From Candidatus Latescibacterota bacterium (lineage in GTDB: Bacteria > Latescibacterota > UBA2968): a stretch of DNA of 64,000 nucleotides. Of the stretch, positions 1 to 8,623 are shown one piece after another. A model generated the notes under the pieces. That model saw only the letters and a program-made list of their open reading frames with translations, was not told where the DNA came from and did not search any database. Location: NCBI GenBank assembly GCA_022824945.1, contig JAJDYX010000015.1, positions 124,001 through 188,000 on the forward strand, read 5' to 3'. How positions within the stretch are numbered: position 1 is the first letter of the stretch; each line of letters begins with the position of its first letter. Made by a program: the position numbers and the translations under genes.

Positions 1-1365
1 TTCATTCTCGCAGACGACCTGGGCTGGCGCGACACATCGTTATACGGCAGCGCATTTTGCAAAACCCCAAACATCGACGCCCTTGCCGAGCGCGGCATGA
101 TGTTCACCAATGCGTACGCCGCCAACCCGCTGTGTTCGCCCACTCGCGCGAGCATCATGACGGGATTGTGGCCCGCACGCGTGGGCATTACAACACCGGG
201 ATGCCATCTGGACCGCATTGTACTCGAATCCTCTTTAAGCGAAAAAGGACCACCGCATAACAAGGCTCTAATCGCGCAAAGCGTCACCCGTTTGAGCACG
301 GAATACCAGACCCTATCATCGGTATTTCGCGATGCGGGATACAAAACCGCGCACATTGGGAAATGGCACCTGGGCGCAGAGCCTTATAGCCCGTTTGAAC
401 ACGGATTCGACATCGACATCCCGCACACACCTGCCCCCAGTCCATTGGCCGACGGTTGGTTTGCGCCGTGGAAAGTCTATCCCAACAAGGGCGAACCCGG
501 CGAGCACCTGGAAGATCGCATGGCACTGGAAGCCATTGAATTTATTCGCAAAAACAAAGACACACCTTTTTATCTCCATTTCTGGCAATTTTCCGTACAT
601 TCACCCTGGCACGCCAAACAGGATGTAATAGAAAAATACGCACAAAAAGTCGATATCGAAGACCCCCAGCACAATCCCGTTTACGCAGCCATGGTTGAAA
701 CAATGGACGACGCGGTAGGACAACTAATTGGAACGCTTGAAGAAGAGGGAATTTTAGACAATACCATCGTAATCTTCTTCTCGGACAATGGCGGAGTACA
801 CTGGAGCGCGACAGACAATGTCCATCCCGATTATATCGATGTACCCATAACGAGCAACGCGCCCCTGAGAGGCGGAAAGGCAAATACCTACGAAGGCGGC
901 ACCCGCGAACCACTGATTGTCGCGTGGCCCGGCCATATTGACGCGGGCAGCCGCAACGATCAGGCAATCGTGCAAAGCATCGATTTCTTTCCCACACTGA
1001 CCGAACTCTGCGGACTCGACGCCCCCAAATCGGTTGACGGCATCAGTTTTGCACCCGCGCTTCGCGGCGAACCCCTCGCGCGGGACACCATCTTCTGCCA
1101 CTTTCCGCACTATACGCCAGCAGCGGATGGCCTACCATCGACTTATGTTCGCAAAGGCGATTGGAAACTCATCCGCTTCTATTGCGACAACGACGACCAG
1201 AGCGACCGCGTAGAACTCTACAACCTATTGGAAGACATTGGCGAAACAAATAACCTGGCGGATGAATACCCCGACCGCGTATCTGAATTGAATGACCTTA
1301 TTGACCAATTCCTGACAGATACTGGCGCTGTGATACCCACGCCCAATCCCGCGTATCGGGAATAA
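1..1365 (+). CDS. Sulfatase (arylsulfatase-type), 5' end outside window
   Basis: The reading frame is open from base 1, so the true start lies upstream of the window. The visible 454 residues carry the sulfatase hallmarks: a metal-binding LADDLGW at residues 3-9, and the CSPTR signature with Cys45 (bases 133-135), the residue normally oxidised to formylglycine. Further on are KWHLG near residue 121 and FFSDNGG near residue 260. Such enzymes hydrolyse sulfate esters, often on algal polysaccharides or glycans; the substrate cannot be told from sequence. Any signal peptide would be in the missing part. The next gene follows 16 bases downstream with its own RBS, so the two may be co-transcribed. 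A radical-SAM or FGE-type maturase would be needed and is not in the window. Confidence 0.93.
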   Translation, partial: FILADDLGWRDTSLYGSAFCKTPNIDALAERGMMFTNAYAANPLCSPTRASIMTGLWPARVGITTPGCHLDRIVLESSLSEKGPPHNKALIAQSVTRLSTEYQTLSSVFRDAGYKTAHIGKWHLGAEPYSPFEHGFDIDIPHTPAPSPLADGWFAPWKVYPNKGEPGEHLEDRMALEAIEFIRKNKDTPFYLHFWQFSVHSPWHAKQDVIEKYAQKVDIEDPQHNPVYAAMVETMDDAVGQLIGTLEEEGILDNTIVIFFSDNGGVHWSATDNVHPDYIDVPITSNAPLRGGKANTYEGGTREPLIVAWPGHIDAGSRNDQAIVQSIDFFPTLTELCGLDAPKSVDGISFAPALRGEPLARDTIFCHFPHYTPAADGLPSTYVRKGDWKLIRFYCDNDDQSDRVELYNLLEDIGETNNLADEYPDRVSELNDLIDQFLTDTGAVIPTPNPAYRE

Positions 1366-1381
1366 ATCTCTGGAGGAACAC

Positions 1382-1927
1382 ATGACTGTTCAATACAATG
1401 GAATATTACGCGCACTCGTCGCCGCGATCATTCTCGCCGCACTCAGCACACTGGGCGATTTCTTGTGGGCGCACCACGGGATCAAACACCGCATGTTTGC
1501 CGGCATCCTTCACGGCGCACTATTGTGCCTCTGTTTGGGCGTTGTTCTCGGATATGGTGGCAAAACGCTACAAACGATCTTGTTGGGCGCACTCGGCGGC
1601 CTCGCCGTTGGCATATTGTCCGCTGGTGGATATTATCTCTTGCGCCCGGCCATTCGCTTTTACGCGATGATCGTCGCATGGATGGAACTGTGGATTCTCG
1701 CTGCCCTCCTCCACCGATGGGTAGGCGCTATCTCCGAAAACCTGAAACTCACTTTACTCCGAGGTATTCTCGCTGCCGCGACTTCTGGCCTCGCCTTCTA
1801 CGCGATTTCGGGCATCTGGACCAAACACACCCCCGGCGGTCCCAATTATCTCTATAATTTGCTCTGCTGGACCATCGCCTTTTTGCCCGGATTTCTCGCA
1901 CTATTTATAACGCGGAAAAACGACTAA
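1382..1927 (+). CDS. Six-TM integral membrane protein, unknown function
   Basis: This 181-residue protein starts at an ATG preceded by GGAGGA at a good distance. It is almost entirely hydrophobic, with about six predicted membrane segments (roughly residues 10-28, 38-58, 63-85, 92-112, 120-142 and 150-175). The loops are short and the C-terminus is basic (RKND). I recognise no motif that assigns a function. It sits 16 bases after the sulfatase and 17 bases before a sugar-isomerase-like gene, so it is probably part of a catabolic operon with them; a transport or membrane-organising role is only a guess. Confidence 0.75.
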   Translation: MTVQYNGILRALVAAIILAALSTLGDFLWAHHGIKHRMFAGILHGALLCLCLGVVLGYGGKTLQTILLGALGGLAVGILSAGGYYLLRPAIRFYAMIVAWMELWILAALLHRWVGAISENLKLTLLRGILAAATSGLAFYAISGIWTKHTPGGPNYLYNLLCWTIAFLPGFLALFITRKND

Positions 1928-1944
1928 CACCTGTGGAGGTCCCT

Positions 1945-2799
1945 TTGATCAAACTCGTCTGCCTAACGCTGCCCTATGCAAAATTTTCTCTCGAGCGAGG
2001 CATTGAAGGTGTTGCCCGCGCGGGATATTCCCATGTGGGTTTGGGCTGGTCGCACGAGGGCGAAGATACGCTCGGTTTTGATCCCGACGGGCCACTTGTG
2101 CATCGAACAAAAACCCTGTGCGAACAAGCTGGCTTAATCCCTGTCGTGATCGGACTTGGATCGACCCCGGCAAGAGATAACGCGCGTTATCTTATGCGAA
2201 GAATTGATGTATGCCGAACACTCGGCGCCGAAACAATACAGATGGGAGGTGCAGGCGGGTATCGGCGATTTCCCGATGAACCACTCGCGCCCGAAGTCTT
2301 TCGCGCTGCCCACGAAGCCTATGTCGCAGACCTGAAAGAAGCGGGCACCTATGCACAGAAACAAAACATTATCCTCGCACCCAAACCGCATACGGGCAAT
2401 ACCGCGACCGCAAAACATCTGGCCCGCCTTCTCCCCGAAATTGACCGACCTTCGGTGCGGGCCTGTTACGACCCGGGAAATGTCCATTATTACGAAGGCA
2501 TATCTCCCGAAGACGATTTTCCCCATATTGCAGACCAAACCTGTAAAATAATTGCCAAAGATCACATTGGTCCCAAAGCAGAAAACAACTTCCCCATTCC
2601 CGGAGAAGGGGATGTGGATTTTGAGCGCATCTTTGCCACGGCATTCGAATCGGGCTTTAATGGCACAGTGGTGATCGAGCGCGTGAATGGCACGGGTGGC
2701 GATTTTACCGCTGAAGAAATCGACATTCGCATCCGACACGCACGCGAAAATGTGATAGATTTATTGAATAGTGCGGGCTTTTCTTTAGACGAGGGATGA
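1945..2799 (+). CDS. Sugar phosphate isomerase/epimerase-like TIM barrel
   Basis: The 284-residue product matches the xylose-isomerase-like TIM-barrel (AP endonuclease 2) superfamily. Visible features are an N-terminal LVCLTLP strand, a GAETIQMGG strand near residue 95, the CYDPGNVHYY segment near residue 180, and IAKDHIGPKAENNFPIPGEG near residues 205-225. The last resembles the metal-ligand region of inosose dehydratase and hydroxypyruvate-isomerase relatives. The start is taken as TTG at 1945 because GGAGG at 1935-1939 gives 5-base spacing; the upstream in-frame GTG at 1933 overlaps that RBS. The exact substrate is unknown. Linkage to a sulfatase suggests catabolism of a released sugar or polyol. 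Confidence 0.8.
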   Translation: MIKLVCLTLPYAKFSLERGIEGVARAGYSHVGLGWSHEGEDTLGFDPDGPLVHRTKTLCEQAGLIPVVIGLGSTPARDNARYLMRRIDVCRTLGAETIQMGGAGGYRRFPDEPLAPEVFRAAHEAYVADLKEAGTYAQKQNIILAPKPHTGNTATAKHLARLLPEIDRPSVRACYDPGNVHYYEGISPEDDFPHIADQTCKIIAKDHIGPKAENNFPIPGEGDVDFERIFATAFESGFNGTVVIERVNGTGGDFTAEEIDIRIRHARENVIDLLNSAGFSLDEG

Positions 2800-2812
2800 A
2801 AAGGAAAAAACC

Positions 2813-4054
2813 ATGACGCTTAATGAACTGCGCGGAAAAACAGTAGCACTTGCATCCTCGGGAGGATTGGACAGTTGCACCGTGACAAAATGGCTGGCTG
2901 ACCGCGGCGTAAATGTCGTGAGTTTAACCGCCGATATTGGACAACCCGATGAGGAAAATATCGATGATATATCCAAACGCATGCTGGCCTGTGGCGCAAG
3001 TGAAGCCGTGCTGGTCGATCTAAAAACCGATCTGGCAGAAGCGGGCATAGCAATGCTGATTGGACAAGCGCGTTACGAAGGCGGATATTGGAATACAACG
3101 GGCATCGCGCGCTATGTCACAACGCGGGGATTATTGGAAGAAATGGAACGTCGCGATATCGACGTACTCGCGCACGGCGCAACCGGCCGCGGCAACGACC
3201 AGGTGCGATTTCAACTCGTCGCCAACATGCTCAATCCCAGCGTAACCGTATATGCTCCCTGGCGCGACTCCGCATTTCTCGATATGTTTGGCGGCCGCAA
3301 AGAAATGATCGATTTTTGCAATGCACACAATTTGCCGATCACAGCGACGTATGAAAAACCCTATTCCACCGACGCCAACTTTTTGGGCTTAACACACGAA
3401 GCTGGCAAACTCGAATACCTCGATGTCGCAGCCGATTTTATCGAACCGGGCATGGGCGTATTTCCCGCGCAAGCACCGGATAAACCCGAATCGTTCAGCG
3501 TCAGAATAGACGCGGGACGCCCGGTGCAAATCAACGGCGGGGATACCGATATCGCGACCGCGATCCAAAAAGCCAATGAAATTGGCGGACGAAACGGCGT
3601 GGGCATTGGGATTCACACCGTGGAAAACCGCTTTGTCGGCATTAAATCGCGCGGCGTGTATGAAAGCCCGGGGCTTTGCCTGCTCGGCGCGTGTTACGAA
3701 TTTTTGCTCCAACAAGTTCTGGACAGACGCGCGCGAAGATTTTACGATTCGATTTCTTCATCCCTCGCCGAACAAATCTACCAGGGATATTACTGCGATC
3801 TATCCACTCAAATGATGCAGGGCGCACTCGCGCCCGTGGCAAAATTATTGACGGGCACGATAACAGTCGCCGCATATAAAGGAACAGTATTATTTCAGTC
3901 ATCGGAAAATGTGCCACACTCTCTCTACTCCGAAGAAACCGCCTCAATGGAAGACGTGGGCGACTACGACCACCGCGACTCCGAGGGCTTCTTAAACGTA
4001 CTGGGCGTCGGCGCAAAAGCCCAACACGCAGCGGGACAAAGTGCTGAACTGTGA
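2813..4054 (+). CDS. argG: Argininosuccinate synthase
   Basis: ArgG condenses citrulline and aspartate with ATP to argininosuccinate in arginine biosynthesis (cytoplasm). The 413-residue protein has the PP-loop ATP-pyrophosphatase motif SSGGLDS at residues 15-21, the YWNTTGIAR segment, HGATGRGNDQVRF around residue 120 and the citrulline/aspartate-binding YSTDANFLGLTHEAG region. Length fits the family (about 400-450). An RBS-like AAGGA lies just before the ATG. It is followed 12 bases later by a small unknown gene. argH lies 2.5 kb further on the same strand, separated by what looks like an inserted cassette. Confidence 0.96.
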   Translation: MTLNELRGKTVALASSGGLDSCTVTKWLADRGVNVVSLTADIGQPDEENIDDISKRMLACGASEAVLVDLKTDLAEAGIAMLIGQARYEGGYWNTTGIARYVTTRGLLEEMERRDIDVLAHGATGRGNDQVRFQLVANMLNPSVTVYAPWRDSAFLDMFGGRKEMIDFCNAHNLPITATYEKPYSTDANFLGLTHEAGKLEYLDVAADFIEPGMGVFPAQAPDKPESFSVRIDAGRPVQINGGDTDIATAIQKANEIGGRNGVGIGIHTVENRFVGIKSRGVYESPGLCLLGACYEFLLQQVLDRRARRFYDSISSSLAEQIYQGYYCDLSTQMMQGALAPVAKLLTGTITVAAYKGTVLFQSSENVPHSLYSEETASMEDVGDYDHRDSEGFLNVLGVGAKAQHAAGQSAEL

Positions 4055-4066
4055 GCGGATATAGCG

Positions 4067-4390
4067 ATGACGACCAAAACACAGACAGATGCAGTTGCGA
4101 ATATCGTCAGAGAAATATTGACCCAGCGCTTCAAGGACGAATTTGTGTTCGACCCGATCATAGTAGAGCCTAAAATAGATCACGATGGTGACAAGTATCT
4201 GAATATTACCATCGTATTCGATGGAGATCAAAAACGTCTGGATGCGGAATGGACCCTTGGTCTGACCAGGCGCATCCGTCCAAAGCTTATGGAACTGGGG
4301 ATAGACGACTTTCTATTTCTGAGCAAGTCATTCATTGAGAAGTCTGAATGGGAAGCAGTCCAGGAAGGCCGATACTTTGAACCCGCATGA
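4067..4390 (+). CDS. Small hypothetical protein (107 aa) before an ATPase/TOPRIM pair
   Basis: A 107-residue soluble acidic/basic protein starting 12 bases after argG. No motif was recognised. Predicted secondary structure is alpha-beta: an N-terminal amphipathic helix (residues 5-24), a central beta region containing LNITIVFDGDQ, then helices around residues 63-80 and 85-100. It ends at 4390, and a 64-base gap separates it from the ATPase. It could be the first gene of the inserted cassette or an unrelated passenger; position is the only link to the ATPase pair. Confidence 0.6.
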   Translation: MTTKTQTDAVANIVREILTQRFKDEFVFDPIIVEPKIDHDGDKYLNITIVFDGDQKRLDAEWTLGLTRRIRPKLMELGIDDFLFLSKSFIEKSEWEAVQEGRYFEPA

Positions 4391-4454
4391 TTGTCAGATA
4401 ACTGGCGCGTGGAACGAATAGAGGCCATCCCCATCTGAGAAGAGGTAAATAGCC

Positions 4455-5642
4455 ATGTCAAAAAAGAAAGTGTTTTTAGAGAAAGTTCATATCAAAAACT
4501 TTCTTAGCTTGCGCGATGTTGAGCTTCCGCTAAAGCCTTTGACAGTGCTCGTCGGACCTAATGCAAGTGGGAAATCGAATATCTTGAACGCCTTGAACCT
4601 TCTCAATGATATGATGAAAGAAGAAGAACTGCCTTTAGTTAAACTTATCCACGAATCTCTTTGGGCAGGTGAAGCGAGCCAGATCTCTTTGCAATTAAAA
4701 ACCAAAGTGGAAGAAATCCCAACGCTATATGAACTGAATCTAAAAGCGGATGCCAATAATCCTTTTATTGCCGAAAAATTATTGGTTAATGATATAAATG
4801 TTATAGCAATTCAGGACGGACAGGGCAAAGTTAAGGATGAAGATGGAGAGAACGAGACGCCATATAAGTCCAATAAACTCGCTTTGAAATCCGCAGGCGA
4901 TTATGGAGATAAGCCTACAACAAGAGCCTTGACAGAGTTTATTAGGAAGTGGAAATTTTACGACTTTCGCCCAGACCTCATACGAGAGCATTTCAAGGTG
5001 CTTCCATTATCTTTACTTTTATCAGGAGAGTTGGACAAATTTCCAAAGCTCGATGATGATGGTTCGATATTATCGGCATTACTCTCGGACTGGTACGGGG
5101 ATACGCCAGATCGTTTCCAAAGCGTTAGTGACTCTCTCGCTGCTTCTACTAATCTTAGACTGGACCAGTGCAAAATTGATGGAGATAATCAGCTCTGTCT
5201 TTTAGAAGAATACAAGCAACCGATACCTTTGAAGAGAGCATCTGACGGCACATTGCGTCTGGTTGCATATTACGTCTTGCTTAACGAGCCTGAATTACCG
5301 CCATTTATTGCTATTGAAGAACCAGAGCGAAATCTACATCCCGGTGCTTTAACGGATATAACAAATGTACTTGAGCAGATTTCCGAACACTCTCAAGTGA
5401 TTATTACAACCCATAGCTCTCAACTCCTTGATGCTTTTAGTCCTGAGAACTTATCGGATTCGATCGGAGTTTTACTCTTACGCAACGTTCCTGGCCGCGG
5501 CACAGAAGTCATCAACCTTGAGGATATCCGAGGAGATCGAGTAGCACTGGATGGCTGGATTACGGATTTCGGTATTGGTAGTGCTATTTTCGACAGCGGA
5601 TTGCTACAAGACTTGATGGAGGCACCGGCTTGCCAACCATAA
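4455..5642 (+). CDS. OLD/SMC-type AAA ATPase (AAA_21-like), probable defence component
   Basis: This 395-residue protein begins with an FLSLRDVELPLKPLTVLVG start typical of recF/OLD-like ATPases. Walker A is GPNASGKS (residues 34-41). An ABC-signature-like SDGTLRL lies near residue 263, Walker B with the catalytic acid is IAIEEPE near 284-290, and an H-loop TTHSSQLLD lies near 318. No long coiled coil or zinc hook is present, so it is the compact ATPase class found in OLD, PARIS AriA and Septu-like systems. The stop overlaps the next gene by 13 bases, which implies translational coupling. The cassette looks AT-richer than the flanking arg genes, which suggests acquisition by transfer. A defence role is inferred from architecture, not demonstrated. 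Confidence 0.85.
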   Translation: MSKKKVFLEKVHIKNFLSLRDVELPLKPLTVLVGPNASGKSNILNALNLLNDMMKEEELPLVKLIHESLWAGEASQISLQLKTKVEEIPTLYELNLKADANNPFIAEKLLVNDINVIAIQDGQGKVKDEDGENETPYKSNKLALKSAGDYGDKPTTRALTEFIRKWKFYDFRPDLIREHFKVLPLSLLLSGELDKFPKLDDDGSILSALLSDWYGDTPDRFQSVSDSLAASTNLRLDQCKIDGDNQLCLLEEYKQPIPLKRASDGTLRLVAYYVLLNEPELPPFIAIEEPERNLHPGALTDITNVLEQISEHSQVIITTHSSQLLDAFSPENLSDSIGVLLLRNVPGRGTEVINLEDIRGDRVALDGWITDFGIGSAIFDSGLLQDLMEAPACQP

Positions 5643-6370
5643 GAATCTGGACTTTGGAATCAGAAAATGATGCCAAAGTAGTTGAATGTTTGGCAAATAA
5701 GCTGGTGCGACATCTGAAACTTGAGAATCTATCTATCCAAACTGTAGGTCCACAGGCAGTCCCAAAGCGAAATCGAAGAGGTGCCTCTTCGAGCGACACA
5801 CTGAGGATGGCTGTTCAGAATTATCTCAGGCAAGATGCCTGTGTTATTTTTGTTATCGACAGCGATGGGCCGATGTCAAGCCATCAACGACGACAAGAAC
5901 CAAATTCACTTATCAATCAGATCACACGGGTTGTTCAGGACCGCCGTTTTACTGGCAAAGTATTTCTCGCACAAGCTGTTCAAGAACTTGAAGCCTGGTT
6001 GTTGATTGACTGTCTTGGGATCTTCTGTTATTTCGCCAGTAAAGTTGCACGGTATAGGGAAAATTGCCGTGATCGCGTTTCTGAAAACCGAACGTTTACA
6101 CAATTGGTCCGGCGTTATCAAAAAGGTAACACGGAATACATCGTCGAAGCGGAAATAGGAGGCAGAGGCGTCAAAGAATACTTGATTGAATTCTCTGAAA
6201 AAATTCTGCTTGCACTCAACCCAAACAAGACTCATAGGAACGTCAACCGCGAGCAGTATCGTGAAAACATGTCACCCGAAGTAGCTGAACATGTGCTCGT
6301 TGATCAACAAACATTATCACGCAACAAATCTCTCCGCGAACTGGGAACCGTGCTCGCTAAATTTCAGTGA
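5630..6370 (+). CDS. TOPRIM/DUF4276-like protein, partner of the upstream ATPase
   Basis: The 246-residue product begins at a TTG at 5630, with GATGGAGG at 5615-5622 as RBS, inside the last codons of the ATPase gene. Acidic residues are laid out as in TOPRIM-fold nucleases: an early ESEND segment (residues 10-14), a hydrophobic strand ending in VIDSDG (D77, D79) and QELEAW (E119, E121). QELEAWL is typical of DUF4276 proteins. An ATPase coupled to a TOPRIM-like effector recalls OLD nucleases split into two chains, or the AriA-AriB pair of PARIS. Family assignment is by eye only. It could alternatively be a non-nuclease regulator of the ATPase. Confidence 0.7.
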   Translation: MPTIRIWTLESENDAKVVECLANKLVRHLKLENLSIQTVGPQAVPKRNRRGASSSDTLRMAVQNYLRQDACVIFVIDSDGPMSSHQRRQEPNSLINQITRVVQDRRFTGKVFLAQAVQELEAWLLIDCLGIFCYFASKVARYRENCRDRVSENRTFTQLVRRYQKGNTEYIVEAEIGGRGVKEYLIEFSEKILLALNPNKTHRNVNREQYRENMSPEVAEHVLVDQQTLSRNKSLRELGTVLAKFQ

Positions 6371-6430
6371 GTGGAGTAGTTATTGGCTTTTAAAAAAATT
6401 CGCTAATATTTGTTATTCTTATTTGACAGA

Positions 6431-6462
6431 CTGGATTGCGGCTAAAACCATGCCGCAATGAC
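6431..6462. repeat. REP-like hairpin repeat, copy 1
   Basis: An 8-bp perfect stem, ATTGCGGC (6435-6442) and GCCGCAAT (6452-6459), encloses a 9-base loop. The same block, including the flanking CTGG and GAC, occurs near 15411 and 25340, always between genes. A degenerate half copy (ATGCCGTGATGAC) and a small CCCTG/CAGGG hairpin follow at about 6499-6531. It lies between the defence-like cassette and argH. Confidence 0.75.
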
Positions 6463-6557
6463 AGGCAAAAACTCTAGGTCGCGGTTCAAACATGTCCCTG
6501 TATGCCTTAAGCAGGGAACCATGCCGTGATGACAGCTCTGTTGAGAGGAAATACGCC

Positions 6558-7949
6558 ATGGCTGAAAAGCTCTGGGGAGGGCGATTTGAGGGATCGACTG
6601 AAGAACTAATGGAAAAGTTCAATGCATCCATTGGTTTTGATCAGCGCCTGTACAAAATGGACATTGAAGGCAGCCGGGCACAAGCCCGCGCATTGGCCCG
6701 AATGGGTGTCTTAACAAAACAGGAACTGGAACAGGTCCTCAAAGGTCTAAATCGCGTAGAGCGTGAACTCGACGCGGGTACCTTGCCATTGACGGATGAT
6801 CTGGAAGACATACACACCGCAGTGGAAAAGCGCTTGACGGAACTGGTCGGCGATGCTGGCGCAAAAATTCACACAGGACGCAGCCGCAACGATCAAGTCG
6901 CCCTGGACGAACGCCTGTTCTTGCGCGAAACAGTCGCCAACACAATCGCGCAGATTGAGCGGGTAATGGGCGCAGTATTAAATGTTGCCGAAGCGCATCT
7001 CGATATCCTGATGCCGGGATATACGCACGTCCAGCAGGCACAACCGATCCGATTCTCGCATTATGCCATGGCCCTGTTCTGGATGTTGGCACGCGACCGC
7101 TCGCGCTTTGAAGACTGTTGGAAACGCGCAAATGCCATGCCCCTGGGATCGGGCGCACTGGCGGGAAGTGCATATCCGGTTGATCGAGAATTTTTACGCG
7201 AAGAACTGGGGTTTGATCGCATCACTGAAAACAGCATCGATGCAGTCAGTGATCGCGATTATTTCCTGGAATACTTATCGGCGTCATCCATATTGATGGC
7301 ACACTTGAGCCGATTCTGCGAAGATCTGATCATCTGGTCGTCTTCTGAATTCGGGTTTGTCGAACTGGACGATGCCTTCAGCACCGGATCGAGCATGATG
7401 CCGCAAAAGAAGAATCCCGATTCGCTGGAACTGGTACGCGGCAAAACCGGACGCGTGTACGGCAATCTGATGTCTCTGCTCACCGCGATGAAAGGCGTGT
7501 CGCTGGCTTATGCCAAAGATATGCAAGAAGACAAAGAACCCGTCTTTGATACCGCAGAAACCGTACAGATGTCCCTATCGGTCTTTTCCGGTGTATGGCA
7601 GACCATGAAAATTAAAGGCGAGCGGATGGCCGATGCCATAGACGGCACCATCTTAGCCACCGATCTGGCCGATTATCTGGTGCGAAAAGGCGTACCTTTT
7701 CGCCGGTGTCACCGTATCGTTGGAGAACTGGTGAAAACCGCTCTGGCGCGCGGACAAAAATTGGAAGAATTGGACCTGCCGACATTGCGTGCAGCATCTG
7801 AAGTATTCGACACCGATATACAAGAAATTTTGTCCGCAGAAGCCAGTACAGCACAGCGCAATCTGGATGGCGGAACAGGACGCGACTCTGTTTTGAGACA
7901 GATCGAAGCAGGGCGGCGTTTGCTGACCGATGGAGAGGCGTCTGGATGA
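6558..7949 (+). CDS. argH: Argininosuccinate lyase
   Basis: ArgH splits argininosuccinate into arginine and fumarate, the last step of arginine synthesis. The 463-residue protein starts at the ATG at 6558 (GAGAGGA upstream); the frame is open further up, but that stretch is repeat-derived intergenic DNA. It shows the N-terminal KLWGGRF motif, HTGRSRNDQ near residue 108, and the fumarase/aspartase-superfamily signature GSSMMPQKKNPD starting at residue 277. Length is normal for the family. Its stop overlaps the next start (ATGA), so the following hypothetical gene is co-translated. It is separated from argG by 2.5 kb of foreign-looking genes. Confidence 0.96.
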   Translation: MAEKLWGGRFEGSTEELMEKFNASIGFDQRLYKMDIEGSRAQARALARMGVLTKQELEQVLKGLNRVERELDAGTLPLTDDLEDIHTAVEKRLTELVGDAGAKIHTGRSRNDQVALDERLFLRETVANTIAQIERVMGAVLNVAEAHLDILMPGYTHVQQAQPIRFSHYAMALFWMLARDRSRFEDCWKRANAMPLGSGALAGSAYPVDREFLREELGFDRITENSIDAVSDRDYFLEYLSASSILMAHLSRFCEDLIIWSSSEFGFVELDDAFSTGSSMMPQKKNPDSLELVRGKTGRVYGNLMSLLTAMKGVSLAYAKDMQEDKEPVFDTAETVQMSLSVFSGVWQTMKIKGERMADAIDGTILATDLADYLVRKGVPFRRCHRIVGELVKTALARGQKLEELDLPTLRAASEVFDTDIQEILSAEASTAQRNLDGGTGRDSVLRQIEAGRRLLTDGEASG

Positions 7950-8596
7950 AGCGTTTTAACGAGCGGGATGTGCGGCGTCTGTACGATTTGCTCCAGCACA
8001 AATCAGATTTGGGCCTCACGCAACTCAATGTACTGGATGGCGAAAATCTGATCGGCGTGGGACTATTTGACAATGAAGACGATTTTGTATCCGAGTGTTC
8101 GCGCTACAATACATTGGGCCTTCTTCAAGCTGGTGTGAACCCCCGGTCATCACATCTTTTAAATGACTATGGCGGGCTGCAAAATCGCATTCGCACGCTA
8201 TTTAGCGACGTGGTATCCAAAGAGGATATTGCGTGTGTAACAGGTGTCGTCATATCGGAACCGGGGCAAATAACCGAAGCCGCCCTGGCATATCAAAACG
8301 ATGTATCCGTGTTGGGAGATGGCGCGCTATTTTTTCCTATGGACAGGGAAATTACCATCGAAAATGGTCGGCCAAATCGCACGGCCAGACAAATTGCAGA
8401 ATGGTTTTTGGGAGAAGCGACATTGTCCAGCATTGATCTGACCAGCATGGTCCCGATCCCCGGCACAGCAGATCCCGAAGGCACATGGTTTCATCCCCGC
8501 CTGCGGTTTCGCAAGTACCGCCCATATATTTTAGACGGCATTTCCGAGGCAATATTGAACGCGGATGAAACGGATAACGCGGATCAACGCCGATGA
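7946..8596 (+). CDS. Hypothetical protein coupled to argH
   Basis: A 216-residue soluble protein whose ATG overlaps the argH stop by four bases. No family was recognised. Visible features are an N-terminal helix (residues 5-20), a mixed alpha-beta core with VTGVVISEPGQITEAALAY near residue 100, and a C-terminal part rich in aromatic and basic residues (FHPRLRFRKYRPY near 185). There is no signal peptide or membrane segment. Coupling to argH suggests constant co-expression, but a role in arginine metabolism is not shown by the sequence. Confidence 0.7.
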   Translation: MKRFNERDVRRLYDLLQHKSDLGLTQLNVLDGENLIGVGLFDNEDDFVSECSRYNTLGLLQAGVNPRSSHLLNDYGGLQNRIRTLFSDVVSKEDIACVTGVVISEPGQITEAALAYQNDVSVLGDGALFFPMDREITIENGRPNRTARQIAEWFLGEATLSSIDLTSMVPIPGTADPEGTWFHPRLRFRKYRPYILDGISEAILNADETDNADQRR

Positions 8597-8623
8597 AAGT
8601 CAAAAGCGAATGAGGAGAATTTC

